A DNA stretch of 64,000 bases from Oscheius sp. JU75 (Eukaryota; Nematoda; Chromadorea; Rhabditida; Rhabditidae): positions 5,828,001 to 5,892,000 of the forward strand of contig JASJZC010000001.1 of the NCBI GenBank assembly GCA_037178855.1, read 5' to 3'. The notes under the pieces were generated by a model that worked only from the letters and a program-made list of their open reading frames with translations, made no database searches and was not told the origin of the DNA. Each line of letters begins with the position of its first letter. The stretch's first letter is position 1. A program made the translations under genes and the position numbers. Shown one piece after another: positions 46,313 to 55,379 of this stretch.

Positions 46313-47449
46313 ACTGTAATTGAAGAGTCTTAACAGAAAATAAAAGACGGAAAGATAAGCAGAAAGGAGAGAGGCTTCAAACTTTTCGTCCACACACTTA
46401 TCTTTTAGTTATCAGCAAGGGGGACCTAGAGGCGGGACTCGTAGATAGAGAGGCAGTTTCAGGCCAGGGAGAAATGTTATTGCGGGGTCGATAAGACACC
46501 CGATAACAATCTCACCCATCACTATACGAACATCATCTACCGCATTCTTCTTTCTGGTTGTGGACAGACGAGCTGACTGACAGGCTGTGGTAAGTGAGAC
46601 TGCTTCTGCTCTATATTTATCTCGAAGGAACGGAATGACAGCCATGATTGCTTATCAGCAGGAGGACACCTTTCGAACGCTCGCTGTTGAAATCGCAGTT
46701 GTTTTTGAGGGGAAAACACTGGACTACATGGCTGGTTTTCCGGATTCTTCAAGTAATTTTTTGCAGTTTGCCTTTTCCATGTTCAAGAAACGTTCCATCG
46801 AATTAAGTGCTCTACATAGCTGAAGAACAGAACTATTTTTTTTTCAACGTGTGCAGAACATCACTAAGCTTGAAAATGACGGATCCTACGTGGAAAGTTG
46901 GTGATATCAATGAGCTGGCAGATCGCAATCTTTTCCCCGGCATTTTTAATCTTATTTTGAGGTCCTTTGAGTGAAAAAGACGATAAAAACACTTTTCGAG
47001 GCAGAGAGATTCGAATAACAAAGCAGAAAGTGGATGCAGCGCGCTTTCTTCCAGAGCTACGAAAGAGAGAAAGCGATGTACTGCTATCATCCCGCACCCT
47101 TTTGAACAACACGAAAGGCGAAATTGGAACCGGTAACGACCGAAGCCTGGATGATAACGAGGACTGTGATTCACACAACGAGTGCCAAAGGGCCGAGGAG
47201 GTGCATAAATCTGCCCACTGCGCCATTCCTCCACGCTCAGTCTGAGATAGCATCTTTGCGGCGGAAATTGAGACCCGCTATCTGTGATCCATCGGGGGTC
47301 TGAAAGTGCCGCAAGGCAGGTGTATATATACGAGGAAAAAGAGGGCTTTCTAGAAGTCGGTTCCGTGTAAAACACTCAAATAATTCTAAAGCTACTTTTA
47401 TCAGGCATCCTAAACCTGGCCAATACGTAAGCGTCGGCCAGGTGTGGCG
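46313..47449. other. Intergenic region, no supported gene
   Basis: About 1.1 kb. At 46854-46888 GCAGAACATCACTAAGCTTG then AAAATGACGGAT resembles 59175-59207 (ACAGAACATCGCTAGGTTGG then AAAATGACTGAT), the flank of a TTGTAG hairpin. Overlapping frames at 46830-47375 look non-coding. Near the right edge CCTGGCC...GGCCAGG (47415-47442) forms an inverted repeat just outside the inverted-duplication breakpoint. Confidence 0.4.
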
Positions 47450-47788
47450 GCGGCGCTCCGAGAGACGGACGAGGAAGCCGGAATCACGAAGGAACAGCTG
47501 TCGATTCATGAGGACTGTCATGAGACGCTGAAGTACGAGGTAATTGCAGTTCTCATCCCTTTGTCAGGCCATATTTAGGTGCCTAAACGCGGAGACGAGA
47601 GTGTAAAGGTCCCAAAGACGGTCAAGTACTGGCTGGCTGGACTCAAGGACGGAAAAAACGTCCAGCTGTCCTATGAGCATCAGAACATGAAGTGGGCCCC
47701 GCTGGAAGAGGCCATCAAGATCGCCTTCTATGCCGAAATGGACAATCTCTTCAGGAAGTTCGACAAATATCTGACCGAGAAAAAGTAA
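47450..47788 (+). pseudogene. 5'-truncated NUDT2 copy
   Basis: Begins inside the Nudix box: AALRETDEEAGITKEQLSIH is present, but the start codon, N-terminal sheet and the Gly-x5-Glu part of the box (GHVDPGED) are missing. It retains the 39-nt intron and the whole second exon to the stop at 47788, identical to the full gene at 52599-53084. It cannot encode an active hydrolase unless fused to upstream sequence, which I do not see. Confidence 0.88.
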
Positions 47789-48127
47789 TTGTATTATTCA
47801 TAAAGTGTTGTGAATCTCCTCGATCAAATACACTCAGATTTCCGTAATAGTCCGACAATTTTAATAGAAACTCTCGCTGGAGCAAAATAGATCTTAAAAA
47901 ACTGGGATCTCTGAATAGATAAGTGTTTGTTCGACCTAGAAAGAACGATTCTAAGAGCCACTACAGCGCGTGGCTGCCTAACTATCGCCAGGGATCACAA
48001 ACCTGGCCTGGTATACACGCAGGGGCCGCCCCTGGCCAGGCCAGCCCAGATCGTGGCGGGACCGGGTTTGTCCATTTATCCGTTCGTCCAGTGGCATTTA
48101 TACGTTCGTCCATTATATAGAACTTGA
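47450..48127 (+). repeat. Left arm of a 678-bp inverted duplication (truncated NUDT2)
   Basis: Reverse complement of 52260-52937. Paired coordinates sum to 100387 at both ends, so the arms have equal length. Every segment I compared, including two translated stretches of 69 and 66 codons, is identical. Identity stops abruptly at 47450 and 48127. Confidence 0.93.
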
Positions 48128-48240
48128 AGACAATGCACGGCCGTCACAGCGAGGACTTCTTTGGCTTGCATTATCTTCGGATCTGAGTGGTCTTCTTGTG
48201 ACTAGACCTCGTAAAGAGCTCACGAGAGCCTTTAGAAAAG
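48128..48240 (-). pseudogene. RCC1L-derived fragment beside the inverted duplication
   Basis: GAAGACAATGCACGGCCGTCACAG (48126-48149) matches 54291-54314 with one change. Then TATCTTCGGATCTGAGTGGT with CTTCTTGTGA and AAGAGCTCAC matches 54524-54575. The two matching pieces lie over 200 nt apart in the RCC1L gene but adjacent here, so this is a deleted, diverged copy in the same orientation as RCC1L. Confidence 0.75.
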
Positions 48241-48387
48241 AACAGAATATCACCAAAAAAACCACTTGTTTGAAACATTTTTATTCGTCCTCATTGAAAC
48301 TAAATACGACAAAACACAAGGGATTAAAAGACGACAAAACACAATGCCTCTGTTCGTGACGGGGACGGGTTCTACGAAGGGTTTTAT

Positions 48388-48670
48388 AGAATTCAATGAC
48401 TTTCGACCGCACAACATCACCATTCTTGATGCATTCCGCGCACATCAATGTTTCGATCATCTCTTCTTCGTTAAGACTGTTTCCTCGGAATGTCGGTTGT
48501 GTTCGGACGCCCTTCGCAGTAAGTCTCGAATGTTGTGTCTGGCTGGGGCACTTCTATCCTGGTGCTGAATGACGATAAACCCGTTTTCGGCCTTCTGAAA
48601 CAACACAGTTATATTGGCCTCTTGATGATCCCCTCCCTTACTAGCTGGATAAGAAAGAAAACTCACGATG
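48388..48670 (-). pseudogene. Unknown exon-like frame, duplicated across the block
   Basis: The minus strand reads KAENGFIVIQHQDR and, in another frame, SLNEEEMIETLMCAECIKNG with RSKVIEFYKT. The core ETLMCAECIKNGD recurs on the plus strand at 52203-52250. I do not recognise a family. Frames are broken and no gene model is convincing. Confidence 0.4.
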
Positions 48671-48884
48671 TCAGTGAAGAGCTTCGTTCTTAGGGTTTTT
48701 TTGGGTGTTGAAGTTGGCCAAGTTGCTAGTTATATAATTGAAATTTCTCTGCGCTGGTGGCATCACTGATCTGGGACGTAGAACGCGTCCACCAACAATA
48801 CTGTAAAATACCACTTTATAAAAGTACCTTGTCTGATAGGAATATCGCCTTATAGTTCAACCAGTGCTGTAGCTATAGCACAAT

Positions 48885-50100
48885 AGTTCGGACAAGCCAA
48901 TGTGTTATGGGCCGAAACGGCGTCAGGATTTTGCTAAGCACTAGGGTTGTACTGCTCTCGTAACTATCTTAATGTTAAAGGGACACTAGCATTATGGATA
49001 GACGGCCGGGCGCATTTTCAAATCGAGTGCCGCGAAAAACTTCCCCAAATCGCCTTTTTCGTTGCTTCGTGACTTCTTCTAAGTGTGTTCAAAAATTATG
49101 AGAATATTGAAGAACATTAAGGGACGTTTTCTCTCGTTTTCCAATTTTCCACATTTTTCTTGCCATTTTTGACGTCAAAGTAGATGTTTCTCAGGTAGTT
49201 TTTGACACTGAGTCGACTGAAGACACTTAGAAGTCATAAAAATATATGTAAAGCACCAAAATGCAAAAGAATGCGATTTGAGTGAAGTTCGTTGCGGGGC
49301 CCGATTTTAAAACGCGTTCGACCGTTTATCCATCTACCCATAAGTCCAGTGTCCCTTTAAAGCAAGTGCCAATGGAAGCGCCTTGGAGAAAAGGTGTATT
49401 TGTACGCTGTCGTGAGAAAATTAGGAAACATACCGAGAATTTCCATCAGGGCCTCCTTGATGGGTGGCAACACGATGACGTTGCAGTCCCCTCTGTCCGA
49501 CTGTTTCATCAGGCTCCCTGCAAAACACTCGTTATAACCACGTTTAGGTATAGCTGTTGCTCTAGCTGTTTTACATATAACAGTAATGTCTTTAATGACG
49601 GTATTCTCAGCCGAGCGAAAACTGAGGGATTGCGCAGCTTCAGTGTTTTATTGCTCTGATAATGCCTATTTGATTTACTTCTTCTGAAACGGTAAAGCGC
49701 CCGAAGCATTTTGCGAAAGAGTTGTATATTGCTGTGGCGACTATCTTGCTGTTGAAGCAAGGCCCAATGAAAGCGGCTGGGATAAAGGGGTGTACTACTA
49801 GCTGTTCGAAGAAAGATTGTAAACATACCTTTGAATGTCACGGGCACGGCGACGTAATTCTCTTCGTCCGATGGTGTCTTCGGGCTCTCTACAAGAACTC
49901 GTAATAACCACGTTTACTGCTCTCGTTGTTCTAGCGCTAGCGGCACTCACTTTCATGTATGGCATTCTCAGCCAAGCCGAAACAGACTGAGCTATTGCGC
50001 GTTCTTGTTTGCGATACTTCGAATCAAGTTGTCGGTACAGTCCAAACACAGGAAGGTCCAACACTTTAGTGCTTGTGAACATCTTGTCAAATTCCTCAAC
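48885..50100 (-). repeat. Tandem duplication of a ~396-nt unit with exon-like pieces
   Basis: Unit 1 runs from about 48885 to 49690, counting the TTAA element that interrupts it. Unit 2 is about 49690-50100. Anchors 49362 (GCAAGTGCCAATGGAAGCG) and 49758 (GCAAGGCCCAATGAAAGCGG) are 396 nt apart. ATAACCACGTTTA and ATTCTCAGCC blocks repeat in order. On the minus strand, unit 2 encodes FGLYRQLDSKYRKQERAIAQ before a splice-like junction, and unit 1 the diverged LYRFRRSKSNRHYQ. Probably remnants of a repeated exon of an unknown gene. Confidence 0.55.
48975..49360. mobile_element. TTAA-flanked miniature inverted-repeat element (378 bp)
   Basis: TTAA at 48975-48978 and 49357-49360 flank an element with 9-bp perfect termini AGGGACACT / AGTGTCCCT and longer imperfect subterminal repeats (GGATAGACGG... 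against ...CCGTTTATCC). No coding capacity. TTAA duplication fits piggyBac-type transposition. A paralogous unit near 49741-49757 shows the uninterrupted target, CTATCTTGCTGTTGAAGC. Confidence 0.8.
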
Positions 50101-50432
50101 GACTAGCTGGAGTCAATTGCCTTTTACGTAGTGCACATTCTCCAATGAGCAGCTACTTCCTATTGCAAACAACTCACTGTCCTGATCAGTATTGCCTAAC
50201 GGTATTACTAGGTCTGTTGTAATCGAAAGCAACCGCGCTGTAGCAAGACTGATAAAAAACCTACGGCTCTACCGATGACCACGAGTCATGTTCTTGTCCA
50301 TGATCTTTTTCTCCGCCGGTTTCCTGAAAAATGTAGTTATTGTTGGTTTTCTGTCTAGGCCCATGAAGGGACAGGATGTGTAGAAAGTATGTTCCTAGCT
50401 CAAAAATTTCAAACAGACATTGGGTTTTCTCA

Positions 50433-50821
50433 GTTCATTCAAACGGGTTTTCGCGCGCATTTTTGGATTCGGCGGGGTTTTGAAATCTTCTTCTCATTTA
50501 CGATTCCTACGCCTTTTCACTGCTTTCCTCAACTTTTTGCCTTACCTTTCATGTCTTTTCTTGCTCTCTTCAAGAAATAAAAACTATGACTGCCTTGTAT
50601 AATGATAATTGACTCCTGGTTGACCAACAGACGGGAGCAGATTGCACCAACAGAGAACAAGGCAGTCTTAGTTTTTATTTCTTGAAGCTAACAAGAAAAG
50701 ACATAAAAGAAAAGGCAAAAGTTGAGAAAAGCAGTGAAAAGGCGTAGAAATCGTAAACGAGAATGAGATTTCAAAATCCCGCAGAATTCAAAAATGCGCG
50801 CGAAAACCCGTTTGAATGAAC
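50433..50821. repeat. Foldback element, ~165-nt arms
   Basis: Left arm 50433-50598 begins TTCATTCAAACGGGTTTTCG with CGCGCATTTTT. Right arm 50657-50821 is its reverse complement at roughly 85-90 percent identity by eye. The loop is 58 nt. No coding function. An RNA across it would form a long hairpin. Confidence 0.88.
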
Positions 50822-52030
50822 CGAGCCGCCTGCCGAACTATTACCAGCATTTTTGCATTTTTCGGGACTTTACACACATTTGCATGACTTCTAGTCTTAG
50901 GCTTAGGCTAACGGAAAAATACCACATGTGGAGAGCTGGCTTTCAGGTAACATTGAAAGAGAGAGCATCGCAATCCTCGATCGAATCCATCGATGAGGCG
51001 AAGAAGAGGATGCAGGGCTCTTAGCAATTCCCTCAGATTCGGTTCCGTTGCGTCTGGCATTCTGTAAATTCAACACGTCAGAGATCAGCTTGGTGACGGT
51101 AAAGATGTTGTTAGCGGGAATTGCTTTTGAAAGATTGCCTATTTGTTGTACGGCTATGACGGCTCGATGGTATTTTTCCCTCGTAACTTGGAAAATGACA
51201 AAAAGTACAGAATTTTAACAGCGTTAACAACGTGTGAAAAAACGGACGTTTATCGTTGTGGAAACACTATTTTAGGGCATTTGGCTCGACTCGTTCGACT
51301 TCAAATGGAACCGAGTCGAACAAGTATAACCACCAGGTTTCACTGCTGGGGCTGCAACGTATTTTGCTGCATGTTGCTGCTGCTGCAACGAACACCAGAA
51401 GACAGTGCCCGCTGGATCTAAAGGAGAACTGAAAGATGAATGTACCTAGTCCGTTTTCTGGTTCTCGGCCATAGTCCAGAAAATATCAAGGAATCAGAGT
51501 GAACGGGAAGAACACAAAGAAGTTGCAAAGAAAATGGGGCAAGCGTTTTAATTGAACTGTTTGCTTGCAATTATAAATGAGAGTTATTCTGGTCGTGGAC
51601 GAGATAGTCGTCCTGGACGAAACAAATGAGCATACAACCGCAATTTTTGTCCCACAAGAAAACTACCAAAGTTCCAGCAGCAGTCTTAACGAACGACGTG
51701 AGCGCAAGGTAGGTAAAAGCAACAACAAAACAAGGAGCAAACGGCAGAAGGACAAAAGAAGAGCCAAAAAATATCCTTCCTTCTCAAACAAATGACTCTA
51801 GAATAGCACTTTTAGCACGATCACGCTGGGTGCATATAAGATTTCGGCTGGAAACAACAAAATAAGAAGATACCGGACCGAAAACAAGCAGAAAAACCGG
51901 TAAGTGCATAATGCCACCAGTTACTTTTTCGTGCCAACATTTACAACAAAAAATCTTACTCCGTACGGTATTTTTACAGCGACATCTTACGTTTCTTACG
52001 CAAATTCTTTTGTATATTCTTTATAGCTTT
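50822..52030. other. Unassigned stretch inside the duplication block
   Basis: About 1.2 kb with no supported gene. A plus-strand open frame at 51577-51795 ends lysine/arginine-rich. It contains AGCAGTCTTAACGAACG, which resembles CAGTCTTAACGAAGAAG on the minus strand near 48475, suggesting further inverted homology. Confidence 0.35.
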
Positions 52031-52031
52031 T

Positions 52032-52200
52032 TAACGAACGGATAACAGTCACTGGATGGACAAACGGATAATGGTCACTGGATGGACGAACGTATATTCA
52101 ACACTGGACGAACGAATAAATGTCACTGGATGGACGAACAGATGTTTACCACTGGACGAACGGATAACAGTAACTGGATGGACGAATGGATAAATGAGGA
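52032..52200. repeat. Short tandem repeat, CACTGGATGGACGAACGGATAA-like
   Basis: Seven or so imperfect copies of a unit of about 22-26 nt built from CACTGGATGGACGAAC and GGATAA. Two more copies lie inside the inverted arm (about 52273-52318, and mirrored at 48069-48114). Confidence 0.8.
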
Positions 52201-52259
52201 GATGTTTGAAACATTAATGTGCGCGGAATGCATCAAGAATGGTGATGGGTCGAAAGACA

Positions 52260-52937
52260 TCAAGTTCTATATAATGGACGAACGTATAAATGCCACTGGA
52301 CGAACGGATAAATGGACAAACCCGGTCCCGCCACGATCTGGGCTGGCCTGGCCAGGGGCGGCCCCTGCGTGTATACCAGGCCAGGTTTGTGATCCCTGGC
52401 GATAGTTAGGCAGCCACGCGCTGTAGTGGCTCTTAGAATCGTTCTTTCTAGGTCGAACAAACACTTATCTATTCAGAGATCCCAGTTTTTTAAGATCTAT
52501 TTTGCTCCAGCGAGAGTTTCTATTAAAATTGTCGGACTATTACGGAAATCTGAGTGTATTTGATCGAGGAGATTCACAACACTTTATGAATAATACAATT
52601 ACTTTTTCTCGGTCAGATATTTGTCGAACTTCCTGAAGAGATTGTCCATTTCGGCATAGAAGGCGATCTTGATGGCCTCTTCCAGCGGGGCCCACTTCAT
52701 GTTCTGATGCTCATAGGACAGCTGGACGTTTTTTCCGTCCTTGAGTCCAGCCAGCCAGTACTTGACCGTCTTTGGGACCTTTACACTCTCGTCTCCGCGT
52801 TTAGGCACCTAAATATGGCCTGACAAAGGGATGAGAACTGCAATTACCTCGTACTTCAGCGTCTCATGACAGTCCTCATGAATCGACAGCTGTTCCTTCG
52901 TGATTCCGGCTTCCTCGTCCGTCTCTCGGAGCGCCGC
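52260..52937 (-). repeat. Right arm of the 678-bp inverted duplication
   Basis: Reverse complement of 47450-48127. This arm is contiguous with the intact NUDT2 5' end, so it is the likely source copy. It includes GC-rich palindromes (GGCTGGCCTGGCCAGG, GGGGCGGCCCC) at about 52340-52370. Confidence 0.93.
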
Positions 52938-53084
52938 TGTCCACTCGTCTTCTCCCGGATCCACATGGCCTTTCGGGGGTGTCCAATGGTAGGGCGGATA
53001 GCTGGCCTGGAGCAGCAGGTACTCGACCACGCCTCCGACACGCCGATAGACGACTAGACCGGCAGCTCGTTCGATGAAGGACAT
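52599..53084 (-). CDS. NUDT2: NUDT2, asymmetric Ap4A hydrolase
   Basis: Cleaves diadenosine tetraphosphate to ATP and AMP. MSFIERAAGLVVYRR, then EYLLLQASYPPYHWTPPKGH. The Nudix box GHVDPGEDEW-AALRETDEEAGI is complete (G-x5-E-x7-REUXEEXGU). The second exon has YWLAGLKDGKNVQLSYEHQN, typical of Ap4A hydrolases, then WAPLEEAIKIAFYAEM. Two exons with a 39-nt intron (52810-52848). The start codon directly follows acceptor TTTTTCCAG. About 145 residues, the family size. Its 3' portion is duplicated in inverted form at 47450-48127. Confidence 0.95.
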
Positions 53085-53314
53085 CTGGAAAAATGCTCAA
53101 AAATAGTCCATGCTGCTTTTTTTATGAGCCCTTGGTTTTAAATCGATAAATTCACGCAATACTAGGCTACGGCGAAGGTTTGAGATGTCTTGTAACAGCT
53201 TAGAACATATTCACAGCAGGATAAAGATTTCCAATGGTGTTTAGCCTTTACTGATTCATAGTAACACAGTATAATATAAGCTTTAATACCCGTCGGAATT
53301 AACTTCAAACGAAC

Positions 53315-55111
53315 CTATTTTGTGAGAAAGAGCGAGTGATCCGCTCCTATTGAGACCTTCTTCACATCGGCTGGCAGGGAGACTTGGAAGGGAAAATACT
53401 GGTCTTTTTTGTGTCCCAGCCCGAGGAGACCGAATCTAGAGAATGATTTACATATAATGAAACTGTCAAGATGCCTGTTTTGTCCCCAGACGAACATCTG
53501 TCCCTTGGCGGTGACTGCTCCAAATGACGTTATTCCGGCTGCTACTTGTATTATCTCAAGGAAAAAAGGTTTTTGATTGAAAAAATGCAAACCTTTTCGT
53601 TGTCAAAGAGGGGCTGATCCATTTTGAGTGGGCGTGGCTGTCTCTGCAGCTCCGGACCCATTCCGAGAAGCCCCACTCCCCAGACGAGGGCTTCTCCGTC
53701 GCTTGTCGCAACTAGACAGGCGGAGGACGAGCTCGCGGCACTGATTATCTTCTTGTTCGAGAGCGGGACATGCACTGAGTACTTGGCCTGAATAATTACT
53801 TTTTAGCTAAAAAGAGAGAGAGAGACTGACCTGAATGTCAATATTTGGGAGCAGAGGCTGTCCATATTCGCACTGGCCCCAGACGAACAGATTCCCGTCG
53901 TCGGAAATGGCCATTGGGGTGTCGGACGTCCCAGATATGGCTGTGATACGGGCATCTGCAGCTTCACCTGAAAAGCAACGTGTTCGACAGATTGCGACAA
54001 ACTTTCAGGCTGGGTTTTTCAAATCTTAATTTTCACGTCATCTGACTAAATTGATTAAGACATAAAGGAAAAACGAGTCTCACAATCGGTAGAATCGCTA
54101 GACAGAAAAATTTCAAGCTGCCTAATATGACTGGAAGAGAATAAAAAAGTTTTGACACGAAACAATAAAAAAACCTGTTATTTTTGTAGGTTTCCATTGG
54201 AGTCCTTGCGCTCCATTACCGCACTGTCCGTCCTCGTTCAGCCCAAAGGCGAAGACCTCCCCTGCTTCGGTGAGGACAAGAGACGTGTCCAGAAGACAAT
54301 GCACAGCCGTCACAGGGAAATCTGAAGGAATGCTGATGCGTGGTAGCTCCTCCTCAGCCGTCTGAAGCAACAAAATTATGGGAGTTTAGCGACAACGAAC
54401 CCCGAAGACTTCTTTTGACAGCTCCGGATCCTGTCCACATTGTCCGTGACAATTCTCCCCGAAGGCATAGACACCGGCAGTTGTGGCCACGAGCGAATGA
54501 GCTCTTCCGGACGAAATCGACAGTATCTTCGGATCTGAGAGGTCTTTTTGTGACAAAATCTTGCGAAGAGCTCACTTTCGGGAAGACGTAGCAGCTTACA
54601 GCTAATGTAATACTCGGCTAGCGGTTTGTTCGTGGTTTTTGTTGTTGTCAACTGGTACCTAAGCAAGTTTTGTTTTGCCAAAAAAATAAGATCTAAAAAA
54701 CCTATTATTGAGTCCGGAGCCGTAGAGTTTGTCATTCGATGCGAATAGCGAGAAGCCGAAGCCGGCAGCGACATGTTTTATGTCCCAGGTATTCAGTTGG
54801 GTGATCCGAATAGGATTTTCCACCTGTTTGGATGTCACAAAACGATTGTTCATTACTAGTCTAAACAAAGCTAATGTAATACTCGGCGTGATAGATGGAA
54901 ATACTTACTTGGGAACGGCCAGCGACCCAGATGCGGATAAGCCACATCCATAGACGGCTGTATTGACCTGAAACGAAAATAGTTGAGCAGATATGAGAAA
55001 GTTACTGACCTTTTTCTTAACGACTGACTTAATTTCCCTCGGTGGCTTTGTATCGACGAGCTTCTTGGGTGTAGTTGACAGCAGCCGGCTACAGTTTTTG
55101 TAGTTGTTCAT
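53315..55111 (-). CDS. RCC1L (WBSCR16)-like mitochondrial RCC1-repeat protein
   Basis: Seven-blade RCC1 propeller of mitochondria, linked in mammals to mitoribosome assembly. The N-terminus NNYKNCSRLLSTTPKK looks like a presequence. Repeats: VYGCGLSASGSLAVPK, HVAAGFGFSLFASNDKLYGS, SSGRAHSLVATTAGVYAFGE with CHGQCG, VFAFGLNEDGQCGNG, LFVWGQCEYGQPLLP, ALVWGVGLLGMGPEL and MFVWGQN. The end HKKDQYFPFQVSLPADVKKV matches the RCC1L end (EDQYFPWRV) closely. Start 55111 directly follows CTTTTTTAG. One 47-nt intron (54862-54908) contains a 19-nt copy of exon sequence from this gene. Confidence 0.85.
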
Positions 55112-55379
55112 CTAAAAAAGTAGCTTTCTTTAGGTGAAGGGGTAAAAAAGAAGAAGTAAAGAGTTTTTGATTGTAGTCGCGATTGGCGCGTATTTACGCC
55201 AGCCGGCTGTAAATTGGCGGGAAAACACCAGTCTCGAAAGTCGAATTTCCCAATCAGTCTGGCTCTCATTTCGCTATTTTCTGCTTCGTTTTTTCGTTTC
55301 TTTTCGAGCAAAAAACTTCCTCGTATGTTTGCTAAACTTTTAAAACATCGGCGAGTGATTTGTTTTTTTTTTTAGAACG

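Noticed and set aside
47400-47521. Intact second NUDT2 gene with alternative first exon
   Set aside because: No in-frame start or splice donor upstream restores the beginning of the Nudix box; sequence identity to the real gene ends abruptly at 47450.
52325-52390. GC-rich palindromes as a transcription terminator or replication origin
   Set aside because: They are present in both arms only because the arms are duplicates, and nothing else supports such a role.
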